The notes: a model not told the origin generated them from the letters alone. Positions 24,685-33,744 are shown, counted from the stretch's first letter. The stretch is DNA of 64,000 nucleotides from Tunturiibacter gelidiferens (GCF_013410115.1 NZ_JACCCV010000002.1:1-64000); one strand, 5' to 3'. Numbers and translations are program-made.

Positions 24685-25617
24685 CTAAGCCGCGCCTCGT
24701 TTCGCCACGTGATTGGCAAACGTGGCAGGCTCCGCATGCCGGCTCACAGTGACGCGCGCTTCGGAGGGCAGCGGCTTTAGCAGCCAATCTCGCATCGCCT
24801 TGTTGCAGATCTCAGGCATCTCTTCAAACGGGATGTGGCCCACGCCCGGAAGCACCATCAGACTCGATTGCGGAAGAATCCGCTGCAACTCCCGCGCAGA
24901 ATTCAATCCAACCGCTCTGTCCCGATCTCCCCATATCAGCAACATAGGCTTCGCCACCAACCGCTCAAGGACAGATCGCAGCAACCCCATGTCAACGAAC
25001 CAACGCTGCACAATCTGCAGCACGTGATCCATCGTTCCCGGAACATGCAGACCTTCGATATACCCCTCAAGAGCTCCGTCCGAAACCCGCGAGGGATCCC
25101 CATACATGCGGCTGAGCGCTGTCGCCTTCAACATCCTCGGCAAGGAAGGAATCTGCCGAGCGACCCAAATCCCGAATCTCGTCTGATAGAACCTAATCAA
25201 CTGGTGTCCCAGGTCGCAGAAAGGATTTGCCGGCGCGAACAGGATCAACCTGCGCACTCGATCCGAGTGCCGTGCGGCAAACATCATAGCCACTGCTCCG
25301 CCGTGCGAATGGGCGGCTATATCGGCCTCGTCCAAACCAAGCGCGTCCATATATGCCGCTAGCCGGTCTGCCGTAGCCTCAAGCCCGGCATCTAGTCCGG
25401 GGACCCGCTCCGACTCCCCCATATTGAACAGGTCGATCGCATACACTTCGGAATTCTGCGCAAGAAAGCTGATGTTTCGCCGCCAATTCTTGGCCGATCC
25501 CACTAGGCCGTGAAGCAGGAGGAGCGGCCGTCCCGAACCCGCGCGTTCGTAGTGGACCTTCACCCCGTCCACCACAACAAACCCCTCGGCAATCTGATTG
25601 AGATCTCTTCGTGTCAC
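24685..25617 (-). CDS. Alpha/beta hydrolase, 310 aa
   Basis: A classical alpha/beta-fold hydrolase. Features are LLLLHGLVGSAKNWRRN (oxyanion HG), the nucleophile in DIAAHSHGGAVAMMFA (HSHGG), the acid strand LLIWGDRDRAVG, and the His in LPGVGHIPFEEMPE. A lid of about 80 residues (PCDLGHQ to RWFVDMG) lies between. Relatives include haloalkane dehalogenase-like and ester-cleaving enzymes, with no substrate assignable. The start is GTG 25617. It stands alone. Confidence 0.87.
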   Translation of the reverse strand: MTRRDLNQIAEGFVVVDGVKVHYERAGSGRPLLLLHGLVGSAKNWRRNISFLAQNSEVYAIDLFNMGESERVPGLDAGLEATADRLAAYMDALGLDEADIAAHSHGGAVAMMFAARHSDRVRRLILFAPANPFCDLGHQLIRFYQTRFGIWVARQIPSLPRMLKATALSRMYGDPSRVSDGALEGYIEGLHVPGTMDHVLQIVQRWFVDMGLLRSVLERLVAKPMLLIWGDRDRAVGLNSARELQRILPQSSLMVLPGVGHIPFEEMPEICNKAMRDWLLKPLPSEARVTVSRHAEPATFANHVAKRGAA

Positions 25618-25950
25618 TGTCCGGCGGCCTCATTCATTAGCAAATTCATCCCAGCGCAATCTCACAATATTACAGGAGTATTAATTCTCACTCCAGAGAT
25701 TCCTTCACCGTAAATCCATCTCCCCTTGCCCGTGTTCCGTTTGGAGATTTGGCCGGTCAATCACATAGATGAGTAGGATGTGAACAAATTCACTATCGGC
25801 AGCGTAAGCTTTCAAATAACTTCGACTATTAGGGAATAGGTTATGATTTTTTGTAGGCTCCGAGACTGCAAATGCCTTCGCCGTGGTGCATAAAGGCCTA
25901 AATCGTTTGGTCCTTGATGTGCTGATGATGTTCCAGATTGTCGGATTTTC
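25618..25950. other. Intergenic region with candidate sigma-54 promoter
   Basis: 333 bp of comparatively AT-rich DNA between the divergent hydrolase and kinase genes. Apart from TGGTCCTTGATGTGCT at 25908-25923 nothing definite was seen. Confidence 0.4.
25908..25923 (+). promoter_or_regulatory. Candidate sigma-54 (-24/-12) promoter
   Basis: TGGTCCTTGATGTGCT has GG and GC separated by exactly ten bases, as in the -24/-12 consensus, and conserved T-GG at -24, but G instead of T before TGC at -12. It lies 28 bp before the kinase start. The operon it would drive encodes a sigma-54 activator, suggesting autoregulation. Confidence 0.35.
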
Positions 25951-28926
25951 ATGAAAAACGCCTCCCAAACTCGCATTCTGGCAATCGTGCTCGCCGTAGC
26001 GACCGTCGCCGCCTGCGTCCTTGCAGCCATGAACTTTGATCGGGAGAGTGGATTCGACGTCCCAACTGATGGCATCTGGTGGGTCGAAGCTGCCACGGGC
26101 CTCCGGGCCGAGCGTGTTCCAGCAGTCTCCCCGGGTCACCGGGCCGGCATACGCACTGGCGACATTCTGGTCAGCGTTGACGACCAGCCGACCCCCCGTG
26201 TCGCCTCTCTCACCCGGGAGATGTTTCGCAGCGGCATCTGGGCCCACGCCACCTACTCCATCCTCCGCCCGGTTCCCCAGTCTATTGATCTGCATGGAGC
26301 GACTAAGCTCGACATTCAGGTCATCCTCGAACCCAAAGACCGCACCATCAATCAGGGGCTACGCTTCATCGCTCTGGTCTATCTCTGCATCGGCATCTAC
26401 GTCCTGTTCCGGCGCTGGACCGCTCCAAAGTCTGTCCACTTTTACGTCTTCTGTCTTGCCTCGTTCGTCCTCTACAGCTTCCGATCTACCGGCGAGCCGG
26501 GCACCTTCGACTGGTATATCTACTGGGGCAACATGGCGGCGCAGGCGCTTCAACCAGCGCTCTTTCTGCACTTCGCAGTCAGCTTCTCCGACAACTTCGC
26601 CTCCGACCAACGCAAACGTTTGGGTCGCCGCATTGCCTGTGTGCTGCTCTACCTCCCGGGGGTCTTTCTCATCGGTCTGCAGTACACAGCTATCCGCTCC
26701 TGGTCTGCGACTGAGGTCCTACTCCACCGGCTCGATCAGATCGCCCTCGGCTACCTGGCCCTCTACTATGTAATCGCCGCCATCGTCTTCCGCCTCCGTT
26801 ATCGCTGGGCCGAGTCTGCTCTGGAGCGCCAGCAACTCAAATGGCTCACCCGCGGTACCCTCATCGCGGTCACGCCGTTCACTCTCCTCTACGTCATTCC
26901 CTACCTGGCCGACTGGTCGGTCAACAGCCAGATCGCCAAGATCGCCGGTCTCTCTCTCGTCGTCCTTCCTCTCACCTTCAGCTGGGCCATCGTCCGCTAT
27001 CGGCTCATGGACGTCGATCTCATCTTCAAACGTGGCGTCACCTACACCCTGGCCACCGCCTCTCTCGTCGGCGTCTACTTCGGCATCATCGCGCTCACCG
27101 GCGAGATCGTTCACACACGGCTCTCCAGCCTCGGCGTCTGGGGCCTGCTCGCCGCCATCATCATCGCCGGAATCGTCTTCGATCCGCTCAAGCGCATGAT
27201 TCAAGCACGAGTCGACCGCGTCTTCGATCAGAAGCGCTTCGACTACCGCGAGACCCTCGTTGAATTTGGCCGCGGCATCAACGCCCAAACCGATCTTCGT
27301 GCCCTGCTGGACTCCATCGTCGAACGTCTTCCCCAGACTCTCCTCGTCACTCGCGTCGCGGTCTTTCTCGCCTCGGAGAGTGAAGGCAGCTCTACCCCGC
27401 GTCACTTTGATCTAGCAGCCTCCCACGGTCTCACCAACCTCCACTCCGCCGAACTCCGCAGCCTGGACGTTCGCTTCCTGGACTTCGACCGTCCCGGTGC
27501 AAACAACCATATCTTCCTCGAGAATCCCCAACAGGTTCTCCGCCTCCCCGAAGCCCAGCGTCAGAGCGCCGGACGCCTCGATCTCAACTACTACCTCCCC
27601 TGCCGCGTCGCTAATCGCGAGGGTGGCGGAACCCGTACCGTCGCGGTCATCGGTCTCGGCCGAACCGACGATGGAGACTTCCTCTCCAGCGAAGACATGG
27701 AGTTGCTCGAATCCCTCGCCGGGTACATCGGTATCGCGATTCAAAATGCGCAGCTCTACCGCCGCCTCGAGCAAAAGATTACCGAGTTCGAAAGTCTCAA
27801 GGAGTTCCACGAAAATATCGTCGAGTCCATCAACATCGGCGTATTCGCCGTCGACCTAGACGACCGTATCGAAAGCTGGAACACCCAGATGGAGGGCATG
27901 TACTCGAAGTCCCGCACCGAAGTCTTGCGGCAACCCATCTCGGCGGTCCTCCCACCGGACTTCGTAGCCCGCTTCAACAGCGTGCGCGAGGAACATGGCA
28001 CCCACACACTCTATAAATTCCGCCTCGTCCTTCCCGACGGAAAGGTCCGCATCGCCAACATCGCTATCGCCCCACTCGTCACCCGTAACTTCGTCGCCGT
28101 AGGTCGCATCATCCTTGTGGATGACATCACCGACCGCATCCAGCTCGAGGCGCAACTCACCCAGGCCGAAAAACTCTCCTCCATCGGCTTGCTCGCCGCC
28201 GGCGTCGCCCACGAGGTCAACACACCTCTCGCAGTCATCTCCAGCTACACCCAGATGCTCACCAAGCACATGCGCGACGACGAACGCCTCGCGCCTGTTC
28301 TCGAGAAGATCACCCAGCAGACCTTCCGCGCCTCCGAGATCGTCAACGGCCTGCTCAACTTCTCCCGTACCAGTGGAGCTGAGTTCACTCCCCTCAACCT
28401 CAACGACCTTCTTCGCGACACCGTAACCTTGCTCGAGCATCAGTTCAAAACAGCTCAGATCCGCGTCGAAACTAACTTCGACCCGCACCTGGCCCGCATT
28501 CACGGCAACCAGGGCAAGCTCCAACAGGTCATTCTGAACCTCATGTTGAACGCAAAGGATGCGATGTTCGGGACCGCCAATGCAACGCTCAAGATCGCAA
28601 CCTTCAATGGCGCCGGCCGCGTCGTCGTCCGCATTCAGGACTCCGGCAACGGCATCGAAAAGGAGCACCTCCACCGCATCTACGATCCCTTCTTCACCAC
28701 CAAAACCAAACCCCAGGAGGGCGAGCATAAGGGCACCGGCCTCGGCCTCGCTGTCAGCTACGGCATCATGCAGGAGCACGCCGGCAAGATCCACGTTGAG
28801 AGCGAAATCGGCGTTGGCACCGCCTTCCAGTTGGAGTTCCCCACCTCAGCCGCCCGCCCCGCCGTGATAGCGGATGGACCGAAGAGCGAGTCTGCAATTG
28901 TTGACAGGAAGGCGATGCATGTCTGA
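25951..28926 (+). CDS. Membrane sensor histidine kinase (PDZ-like, GAF, PAS, HisKA, HATPase)
   Basis: A 991-aa kinase. A first hydrophobic helix (residues 8-26) is followed by a PDZ-like module (VPAVSPGHRAGIRTGDILVS), probably periplasmic. About eight membrane helices follow to residue 415, then a GAF-like region (430-620). A PAS domain (IVESINIGVFAVDLDDRIES) follows. HisKA has His754 in AAGVAHEVNTPLAVISS, and the HATPase has NLMLNAKDAM (N box), DSGNGIEKEHL (G1) and KGTGLGLAVSYGIM (G2). It closely resembles NtrB/AtoS-class transmitters that feed NtrC-type partners, and the partner is the next gene, overlapping by 8 bp. The ligand is unknown. Confidence 0.92.
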   Translation: MKNASQTRILAIVLAVATVAACVLAAMNFDRESGFDVPTDGIWWVEAATGLRAERVPAVSPGHRAGIRTGDILVSVDDQPTPRVASLTREMFRSGIWAHATYSILRPVPQSIDLHGATKLDIQVILEPKDRTINQGLRFIALVYLCIGIYVLFRRWTAPKSVHFYVFCLASFVLYSFRSTGEPGTFDWYIYWGNMAAQALQPALFLHFAVSFSDNFASDQRKRLGRRIACVLLYLPGVFLIGLQYTAIRSWSATEVLLHRLDQIALGYLALYYVIAAIVFRLRYRWAESALERQQLKWLTRGTLIAVTPFTLLYVIPYLADWSVNSQIAKIAGLSLVVLPLTFSWAIVRYRLMDVDLIFKRGVTYTLATASLVGVYFGIIALTGEIVHTRLSSLGVWGLLAAIIIAGIVFDPLKRMIQARVDRVFDQKRFDYRETLVEFGRGINAQTDLRALLDSIVERLPQTLLVTRVAVFLASESEGSSTPRHFDLAASHGLTNLHSAELRSLDVRFLDFDRPGANNHIFLENPQQVLRLPEAQRQSAGRLDLNYYLPCRVANREGGGTRTVAVIGLGRTDDGDFLSSEDMELLESLAGYIGIAIQNAQLYRRLEQKITEFESLKEFHENIVESINIGVFAVDLDDRIESWNTQMEGMYSKSRTEVLRQPISAVLPPDFVARFNSVREEHGTHTLYKFRLVLPDGKVRIANIAIAPLVTRNFVAVGRIILVDDITDRIQLEAQLTQAEKLSSIGLLAAGVAHEVNTPLAVISSYTQMLTKHMRDDERLAPVLEKITQQTFRASEIVNGLLNFSRTSGAEFTPLNLNDLLRDTVTLLEHQFKTAQIRVETNFDPHLARIHGNQGKLQQVILNLMLNAKDAMFGTANATLKIATFNGAGRVVVRIQDSGNGIEKEHLHRIYDPFFTTKTKPQEGEHKGTGLGLAVSYGIMQEHAGKIHVESEIGVGTAFQLEFPTSAARPAVIADGPKSESAIVDRKAMHV

Positions 28927-30364
28927 AACCTCCGAGCTCGCCGCCGAAACCCTCCATCTCCAACGCACCGCCCGAGTCGTCGGCGATCCCCGCATCCTCA
29001 TCATCGATGACGAAGCAGCCATCCGTGAATCGCTCGATACCCTGCTAACCCTCGAAGGCTTTACGGTCAGTATCGCAAGCGATGGCCCCTCCGGCCTCGA
29101 ACTTCTCTCACGCAACGAGTACGACCTGCTCCTCCTCGACCTCGCCCTGCCTGGCGAAAGCGGATTGGATCTCCTCCCTCGCATCGTCGAGATGCAGCCG
29201 AACCTTCCCGTCATCATGATCACGGCCTATGGAACGGTCGGCAACGTGGTCGACGCCATCCGCGCCGGCGCAGAAAACTTCGTCCAGAAGCCGTGGGACA
29301 ACGAGAAGCTGCTCGCCGATATTCGCGCCGCCGTCGCCCGCCATCGCGCCGAAGAAGAGGTCGTTCAACTTAAGCGCACCCTCAAGCAGCGCTACAACTT
29401 TGAAAATATCGTCGGCAAGAGCGAGCCGATGCTTCGCCTCTTCGACCTCATCGCGCAGGTCGCACCTAGCCGCTCAACCGTTCTCATCCAGGGCGAAAGC
29501 GGCACAGGTAAAGAACTCATCGCGAAGGCCATCCATGCCAACTCCCCACGCAGGGATCGCCCCTTCGTGCCCGTCAACACCGGCGCCGTACCATCCGAGC
29601 TGCTCGAATCCACTCTCTTCGGGCACGTCAAAGGCGCCTTCACCTCCGCAGTCACAGCGAAAAAGGGCCTCTTCGAAGTCGCCAACGGTGGCACCCTCTT
29701 CCTCGACGAGATTGGCACCATGGGCATGGACATGCAGGCCAAGATCCTACGCGTCCTTCAAGACCGCCGCTTCATGCATCTCGGCGGTGTGCAGGAGATT
29801 CAGGTTGACGTCCGAATCATCGCCGCCACCAACGTCAACTTACAGGATGCAGTCCGCGCAGGCCGCTTCCGCGAAGACCTCTTCTACCGTCTCAACGTCA
29901 TCAGTCTCGAACTCCCACCACTCCGTTCCCGCCGCGAAGATATCCCCCTCCTCGCTGCGCATTTTCTCAAGTTTTACGCTGAAGAGAATGGCACTGAGAC
30001 TCGCTCTCTATCACCCGAGGCGATGCGAATCATCATGGACTACGAGTGGCCCGGCAACGTTCGCGAACTGGAAAATGCGATGGAACGCGGCGTCGTCCTC
30101 TCCACCTCGCGCAGCATCAATCCCGACCTGCTGCCAACTCAACTCACCGGCAGCACCTACTCGGCCAGCCTGCTCGATCACCAGCCCAACGCCAGCCTCT
30201 TCGACCTGATGGAGGAGATCGAGCGCCGCATCATCTCCGACCGCCTCGAGCGCTGCCACTGGAACCAGACCGAAGCCGCGGAGTACTTCAAAATTCCGCT
30301 CTCGACTCTCAACCAGAAGATCAAGCGTCTCAGCGTAGAGGTCAAGAAGCGCACCCGCGACTAA
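28919..30364 (+). CDS. NtrC-type sigma-54-dependent response regulator
   Basis: A 481-aa enhancer-binding protein. The receiver (residues 24-140) has the acidic pair IIDDE and phospho-acceptor Asp74 in LLLLDLALPG. The AAA+ domain has Walker A GESGTGKE (192-199) and Walker B GTLFLDEIG. The sigma-54 contact loop reads GAFTSA (239-244) instead of canonical GAFTGA. R-finger region FREDLFYRLNVISLELPPLR is present. The Fis-type HTH is NQTEAAEYFKIPLSTLNQKI. The start at 28919 is preceded by AGGAAGG within the kinase gene, giving translational coupling; the upstream frame from 28874 is not needed. Its stop overlaps the convergent dehydrogenase by 4 bp. Confidence 0.93.
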   Translation: MSETSELAAETLHLQRTARVVGDPRILIIDDEAAIRESLDTLLTLEGFTVSIASDGPSGLELLSRNEYDLLLLDLALPGESGLDLLPRIVEMQPNLPVIMITAYGTVGNVVDAIRAGAENFVQKPWDNEKLLADIRAAVARHRAEEEVVQLKRTLKQRYNFENIVGKSEPMLRLFDLIAQVAPSRSTVLIQGESGTGKELIAKAIHANSPRRDRPFVPVNTGAVPSELLESTLFGHVKGAFTSAVTAKKGLFEVANGGTLFLDEIGTMGMDMQAKILRVLQDRRFMHLGGVQEIQVDVRIIAATNVNLQDAVRAGRFREDLFYRLNVISLELPPLRSRREDIPLLAAHFLKFYAEENGTETRSLSPEAMRIIMDYEWPGNVRELENAMERGVVLSTSRSINPDLLPTQLTGSTYSASLLDHQPNASLFDLMEEIERRIISDRLERCHWNQTEAAEYFKIPLSTLNQKIKRLSVEVKKRTRD

Positions 30365-31437
30365 CTGCCAGGCTGAATCACAATCTTCATCGAGTCCGCC
30401 TGGGGGTGCGACGCCAGATCGATCGCCGCCACCGCATCCTCCAGCGAAAACCGGTGCGAGATCAGGTTGGTCAGGTCGAACCCGTCACGATAGCCATCGA
30501 ACACCAACCGCGTCACCTCATCCTGTATCGCCACCGACGCACTATAAGACCCCATCAACGTCTTCTCGTCCATACATACAGCCGCAGGATCGAACGGCGC
30601 CTCTCCATGCTGCGTCGAGGCGAACAGCATTACTCGCCCGCCCGGCCGAATCGCCTCCATGGCAACCTTGATCAGCGCATCGCTTCCAACCGCCAACAAA
30701 GCCACATCCGCCCCGCGCCCTTCAGTAGCCGCCTTCGCAGCCCCCACCACATCCGTACCAACGTCAATTGGATGATCCAGCCCGAACTTCGCCGCCACAG
30801 TATGGCGTTCCTTATAAAGATCGCTGGTCAACACATTAGCTCCTGTCAGTCTTGCCAGCGCCGCCAGCAAAATCCCAATCGGCCCCTGCCCAATCACCAG
30901 CACTGTCTCATCTGCCTTCAAATCGAGCAACTGGACCGCCTTGTAGCAGGTGTTCACGGGCTCCAGAAATGCCGCCTGCTCAAAGGGAATATCCTCCGGA
31001 ATCTTTACCAACCCACGCCGCACAATCCAGTCCATCACGCGAATGTACTCGGCAAAGCCACCGCCGGAAGGAGCAAAACCCGCCGTACACCCAACCTTCT
31101 TGTAGACCTCACACTGCGCAAACGTCTGTTTCCGGCAGTAGTAGCACTCACCACAAGGAATGTGATGATAAGCCATCACCCGATCGCCTAAAGCGAATCC
31201 CTCAACTCCAGCGCCCACTCGCACAATCGTCCCCGCCATTTCATGGCCAAAGACACGCGGCGCATCATGCGAACCAGTGTGGATCTTCTTCAAATCCGTC
31301 CCGCAGATCCCGCAGGTGTGGATCTTTACCAACACCTCACCGTCACCAATCTCCGGCACTGCGATCGTCTCAACCCGAACATCATCTATACCGCGATAGA
31401 CCGCAGCACGCATCGTCTCAGGAATTATTTGTGACAT
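30361..31437 (-). CDS. Zinc-dependent medium-chain alcohol dehydrogenase, last gene of the hopanoid operon
   Basis: A 358-aa MDR-family oxidoreductase. Catalytic zinc residues are in HTCGICGTDLKKIH (Cys) and RVFGHEMAGTIVRVG (His-Glu). The structural zinc lobe is CGECYYCRKQTFAQC, with all four Cys. The NAD(P) site is VLVIGQGPIGILLAALARL. Closest in pattern are sorbitol/threonine-dehydrogenase types that act on polyols. The start is ATG 31437 with AAGGA upstream (31440 is TTG). It begins 14 bp after hpnG on the same strand, so it is likely cotranscribed. A role in reducing the ribose of ribosylhopane to the tetrol is a hypothesis (see findings). Its own 3' end overlaps the response regulator convergently. 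Confidence 0.88.
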   Translation of the reverse strand: MSQIIPETMRAAVYRGIDDVRVETIAVPEIGDGEVLVKIHTCGICGTDLKKIHTGSHDAPRVFGHEMAGTIVRVGAGVEGFALGDRVMAYHHIPCGECYYCRKQTFAQCEVYKKVGCTAGFAPSGGGFAEYIRVMDWIVRRGLVKIPEDIPFEQAAFLEPVNTCYKAVQLLDLKADETVLVIGQGPIGILLAALARLTGANVLTSDLYKERHTVAAKFGLDHPIDVGTDVVGAAKAATEGRGADVALLAVGSDALIKVAMEAIRPGGRVMLFASTQHGEAPFDPAAVCMDEKTLMGSYSASVAIQDEVTRLVFDGYRDGFDLTNLISHRFSLEDAVAAIDLASHPQADSMKIVIQPGS

Positions 31438-31451
31438 CAACCGATCCTTAT

Positions 31452-32201
31452 TTATCTCCGCTTCTCAGTGTAGTCGCCCGTCGATGTGCGCACCGAACCG
31501 CTCTCATCCAACCATCCATAGAGCGCCTCTGCCAAATTCTTAGCCGCGGCAGAACTATGTCTTCCCAACTTCATCAAACCCGACCACGAGCCCGGCCGCA
31601 CCGCAACGTGCGCGAGGAACGGCAGCATCTTCAACCGCCCATTCTCTGCAACAAACAGATTCAAGTCTGGCAACTGCGCATCCGCATCATCCGACACCGC
31701 CTTGAAGCAATAAAACGGAATGCTCTTCCCCAACGCGATCCGGGCAATCGTCGCCGCTTCCATGTCTACAAGCCCCGCCCCGTAACTCGCAGCTAACCGC
31801 TTCTTCTCACGTTCATCAGCTACATGCGTCGTAGTTGCCAGTACCGGCCATGCGGGTTGAAAATCCGCCGGACGAAATCGTTCTCCCGTCTTCGTATCGA
31901 CGACCAAAGAGACACCGGAAACAGACTCCGCCGCAACAGCTCCATCCAGAGCACCCGCCCATCCCACCGAGCAAACAGCGTCAACCGCAGCAACCTTCTC
32001 AACCTCAACAAAGGCCACAGCCGCCCTCACTTCACCCATGCCCGCACAAGCGGCAATCCAACACCCATCCGCGTGGCGGTACTCCCACACCGAACACCCT
32101 TTACCCGACTCTATTCGCTTCCAATTTCGCGGACCCGAACCATGCACAAACGGTTTCAGCTCGCCTTCCAGAGCAGCAATAATCGCAATGTTTCCCTTCA
32201 T
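31452..32201 (-). CDS. hpnG: Hopanoid-associated phosphorylase HpnG
   Basis: A 249-aa nucleosidase/phosphorylase-fold enzyme that removes adenine from adenosylhopane to give ribosylhopane. Family features are GNIAIIAALEGELKPFV, the ACAGMGEVRAAVAFVEVEKV segment, GLVDMEAATIARIA (purine/ribose-binding Met-Glu) and CFKAVSDDADAQLPD (catalytic Asp). ATG 32201 overlaps the hpnA stop by 4 bp, a typical coupled arrangement; the open frame to 32249 is an overlap artefact. The assignment rests on fold plus its place beside hpnA, hpnH and shc. On fold alone it could be an MTA/SAH nucleosidase. Confidence 0.88.
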   Translation of the reverse strand: MKGNIAIIAALEGELKPFVHGSGPRNWKRIESGKGCSVWEYRHADGCWIAACAGMGEVRAAVAFVEVEKVAAVDAVCSVGWAGALDGAVAAESVSGVSLVVDTKTGERFRPADFQPAWPVLATTTHVADEREKKRLAASYGAGLVDMEAATIARIALGKSIPFYCFKAVSDDADAQLPDLNLFVAENGRLKMLPFLAHVAVRPGSWSGLMKLGRHSSAAAKNLAEALYGWLDESGSVRTSTGDYTEKRR

Positions 32202-33208
32202 GCCACCAGCCCATCCAGTGGCGGCGCATAACCATGTGCAACGAACCACTCGATCGCTGCTCGCAGCGCACTATAAACAGGCAACACCTGAAATCCCAGC
32301 TCCCGCTCCGCCTTGGCCGAAGAAGCAAACATCATCTTCTGCCCCATCCGGACGGCTTCTACGGTCGCACGCGGCTCCTTGCCCCTCAACTTGCCGGTAA
32401 AGTTTTCATCGAAGAACGCAAAGGCCATCGCCACTGCATGCGGCACCTTCACAGTCGGAGAAGGCAGTCCAGTGATCGCCGACATACGATCCAGAATCTG
32501 CTTCAGCGTAAGATTCTCCCCGCCAAGAATGTATCGCTCTCCCGGAGTTCCACGCTCGAGCGCGACGACATGCATCCGCGCCACCTCGGCCACATCAACC
32601 AAGTTCAATCCGGTATCCACATACGCAGGAAAATTTCGATTCAGGAAATCGACGATGATCCTTCCCGTCGGCGTAGGCTTCGAATCGCCAGGACCAATCG
32701 GCGTTGTAGGATTCAGGATCATCACATGCTGGCCAGCCTTCGCCGCTTTGATGGCCTCGAGCTCTCCAAGAAACTTAGACCGCTTGTAATGCCCAATCAT
32801 CTCCGACAACGAGACCGGAGACCCCTCGTCTACGATCGTCCCATCTTTCTTGAACCCCATCGTCGCCACGCTCGAGGTATAGACCACACGTTGCACCCCA
32901 GTCTCGCAAGCAAGCTTTAGCAACTCCCGCGTACCAGTCACATTGGCTGCATACATCTGGTCCGGATCACGCACCCACAGACGATAATCCGCGGCAACAT
33001 GAACCAGAGCATCGCAGCCCAGCAAAGCAGATCGCAGCTTCTCCGGCTCACGAAGATCCCCTGTCACCATCTCGGCATCAATGCCAGCAAGGGAGTCCAG
33101 CCGGCTGGTCTGCCGAGTCAGCAACCGAAGGCTGGCGCCCTCTGCCGCATAACACCTGGCCACATGGCCTCCAATGAAGCCCGTCGCTCCCGTAATAAAT
33201 ACGCGCAC
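32198..33208 (-). CDS. hpnA: Hopanoid-associated sugar epimerase HpnA
   Basis: A 336-aa NAD(P)-binding extended SDR of the hopanoid cluster. It has VFITGATGFIGGHVARCYAA (GxxGxxG), DALVHVAADYRLWV, YTSSVATMG and the YKRSKFLGELEAIKAA Tyr-x-x-x-Lys site. HpnA is commonly encoded with hopanoid genes, though its exact sugar substrate is uncertain. The start is taken as GTG 33208 (VRVFITG), which places the nucleotide-binding strand at residue 3 as usual; an in-frame ATG at 33271 would add 21 residues unlike the family. It is coupled to hpnG by a 4-bp overlap. Confidence 0.9.
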   Translation of the reverse strand: MRVFITGATGFIGGHVARCYAAEGASLRLLTRQTSRLDSLAGIDAEMVTGDLREPEKLRSALLGCDALVHVAADYRLWVRDPDQMYAANVTGTRELLKLACETGVQRVVYTSSVATMGFKKDGTIVDEGSPVSLSEMIGHYKRSKFLGELEAIKAAKAGQHVMILNPTTPIGPGDSKPTPTGRIIVDFLNRNFPAYVDTGLNLVDVAEVARMHVVALERGTPGERYILGGENLTLKQILDRMSAITGLPSPTVKVPHAVAMAFAFFDENFTGKLRGKEPRATVEAVRMGQKMMFASSAKAERELGFQVLPVYSALRAAIEWFVAHGYAPPLDGLVA

Positions 33209-33292
33209 TCTCGCTCTTTCCAGCCAAACTGGCAGATAACCCTGGAAAAACACCAACCTGCTACCCGGCAAACTCTACGCCCGACCGCGGTC

Positions 33293-33739
33293 TTAGTCCA
33301 GCTTCTCCGGCTCGATCTGGATGTTCTGTTCGCCGGCTGCCTTCTTCTCCCAGTACTTCTTCACCCAAGCTTCGAAGGTCTTGCCCGCCGCCGTATCGCG
33401 GCCACTGAACGCAATCGCCGCAATGTCCGAGTAAGCGATACTTACCTTCGTCTTCTCATTCACTGGAATAATGCGGACAAACGAGTCTGCGAGAGAGGAA
33501 CCTGTCCGTCGATCGAAAAGGTAGCCAATCACCTGAGACCCATCTTTACGGGTGACTGTAATATCGCCGCGATAGTCAAAGGCCTTCTCCAACGCCTCGG
33601 TGATCTCTTGATCGGTCGCAAGCGTCGGAATCCAGCCTTCAAGTTGTTCGCGGTCGCGACCCGCAATGTGCTCGAGTTCGTCAGCACTCTGATGCCGCAA
33701 CTGTTCGATCTTTAGATGTTCCTGTTGTTCCGTAGCCAT
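33293..33739 (-). CDS. Unknown protein inside the hopanoid operon, 148 aa
   Basis: I do not recognise this protein. It is cytoplasmic by sequence, with a helical N-terminus (MATEQQEHLKIEQLRHQSADE), then a beta-strand stretch (YRGDITVTRKDGSQVIGYLF ... RIIPVNEKTKVSIAYSDIAAIAF) that reads like a small barrel, then a basic helix (FEAWVKKYWEKKAAGE). ATG 33739 is chosen because hpnH stops at 33745, leaving 5 bp; the longer frame to 33835 overlaps hpnH. Its place between hpnH and hpnA on the same strand makes a hopanoid-linked function likely, for instance a small binding or scaffold protein; that is inference. Confidence 0.85.
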   Translation of the reverse strand: MATEQQEHLKIEQLRHQSADELEHIAGRDREQLEGWIPTLATDQEITEALEKAFDYRGDITVTRKDGSQVIGYLFDRRTGSSLADSFVRIIPVNEKTKVSIAYSDIAAIAFSGRDTAAGKTFEAWVKKYWEKKAAGEQNIQIEPEKLD

Positions 33740-33744
33740 GACAC

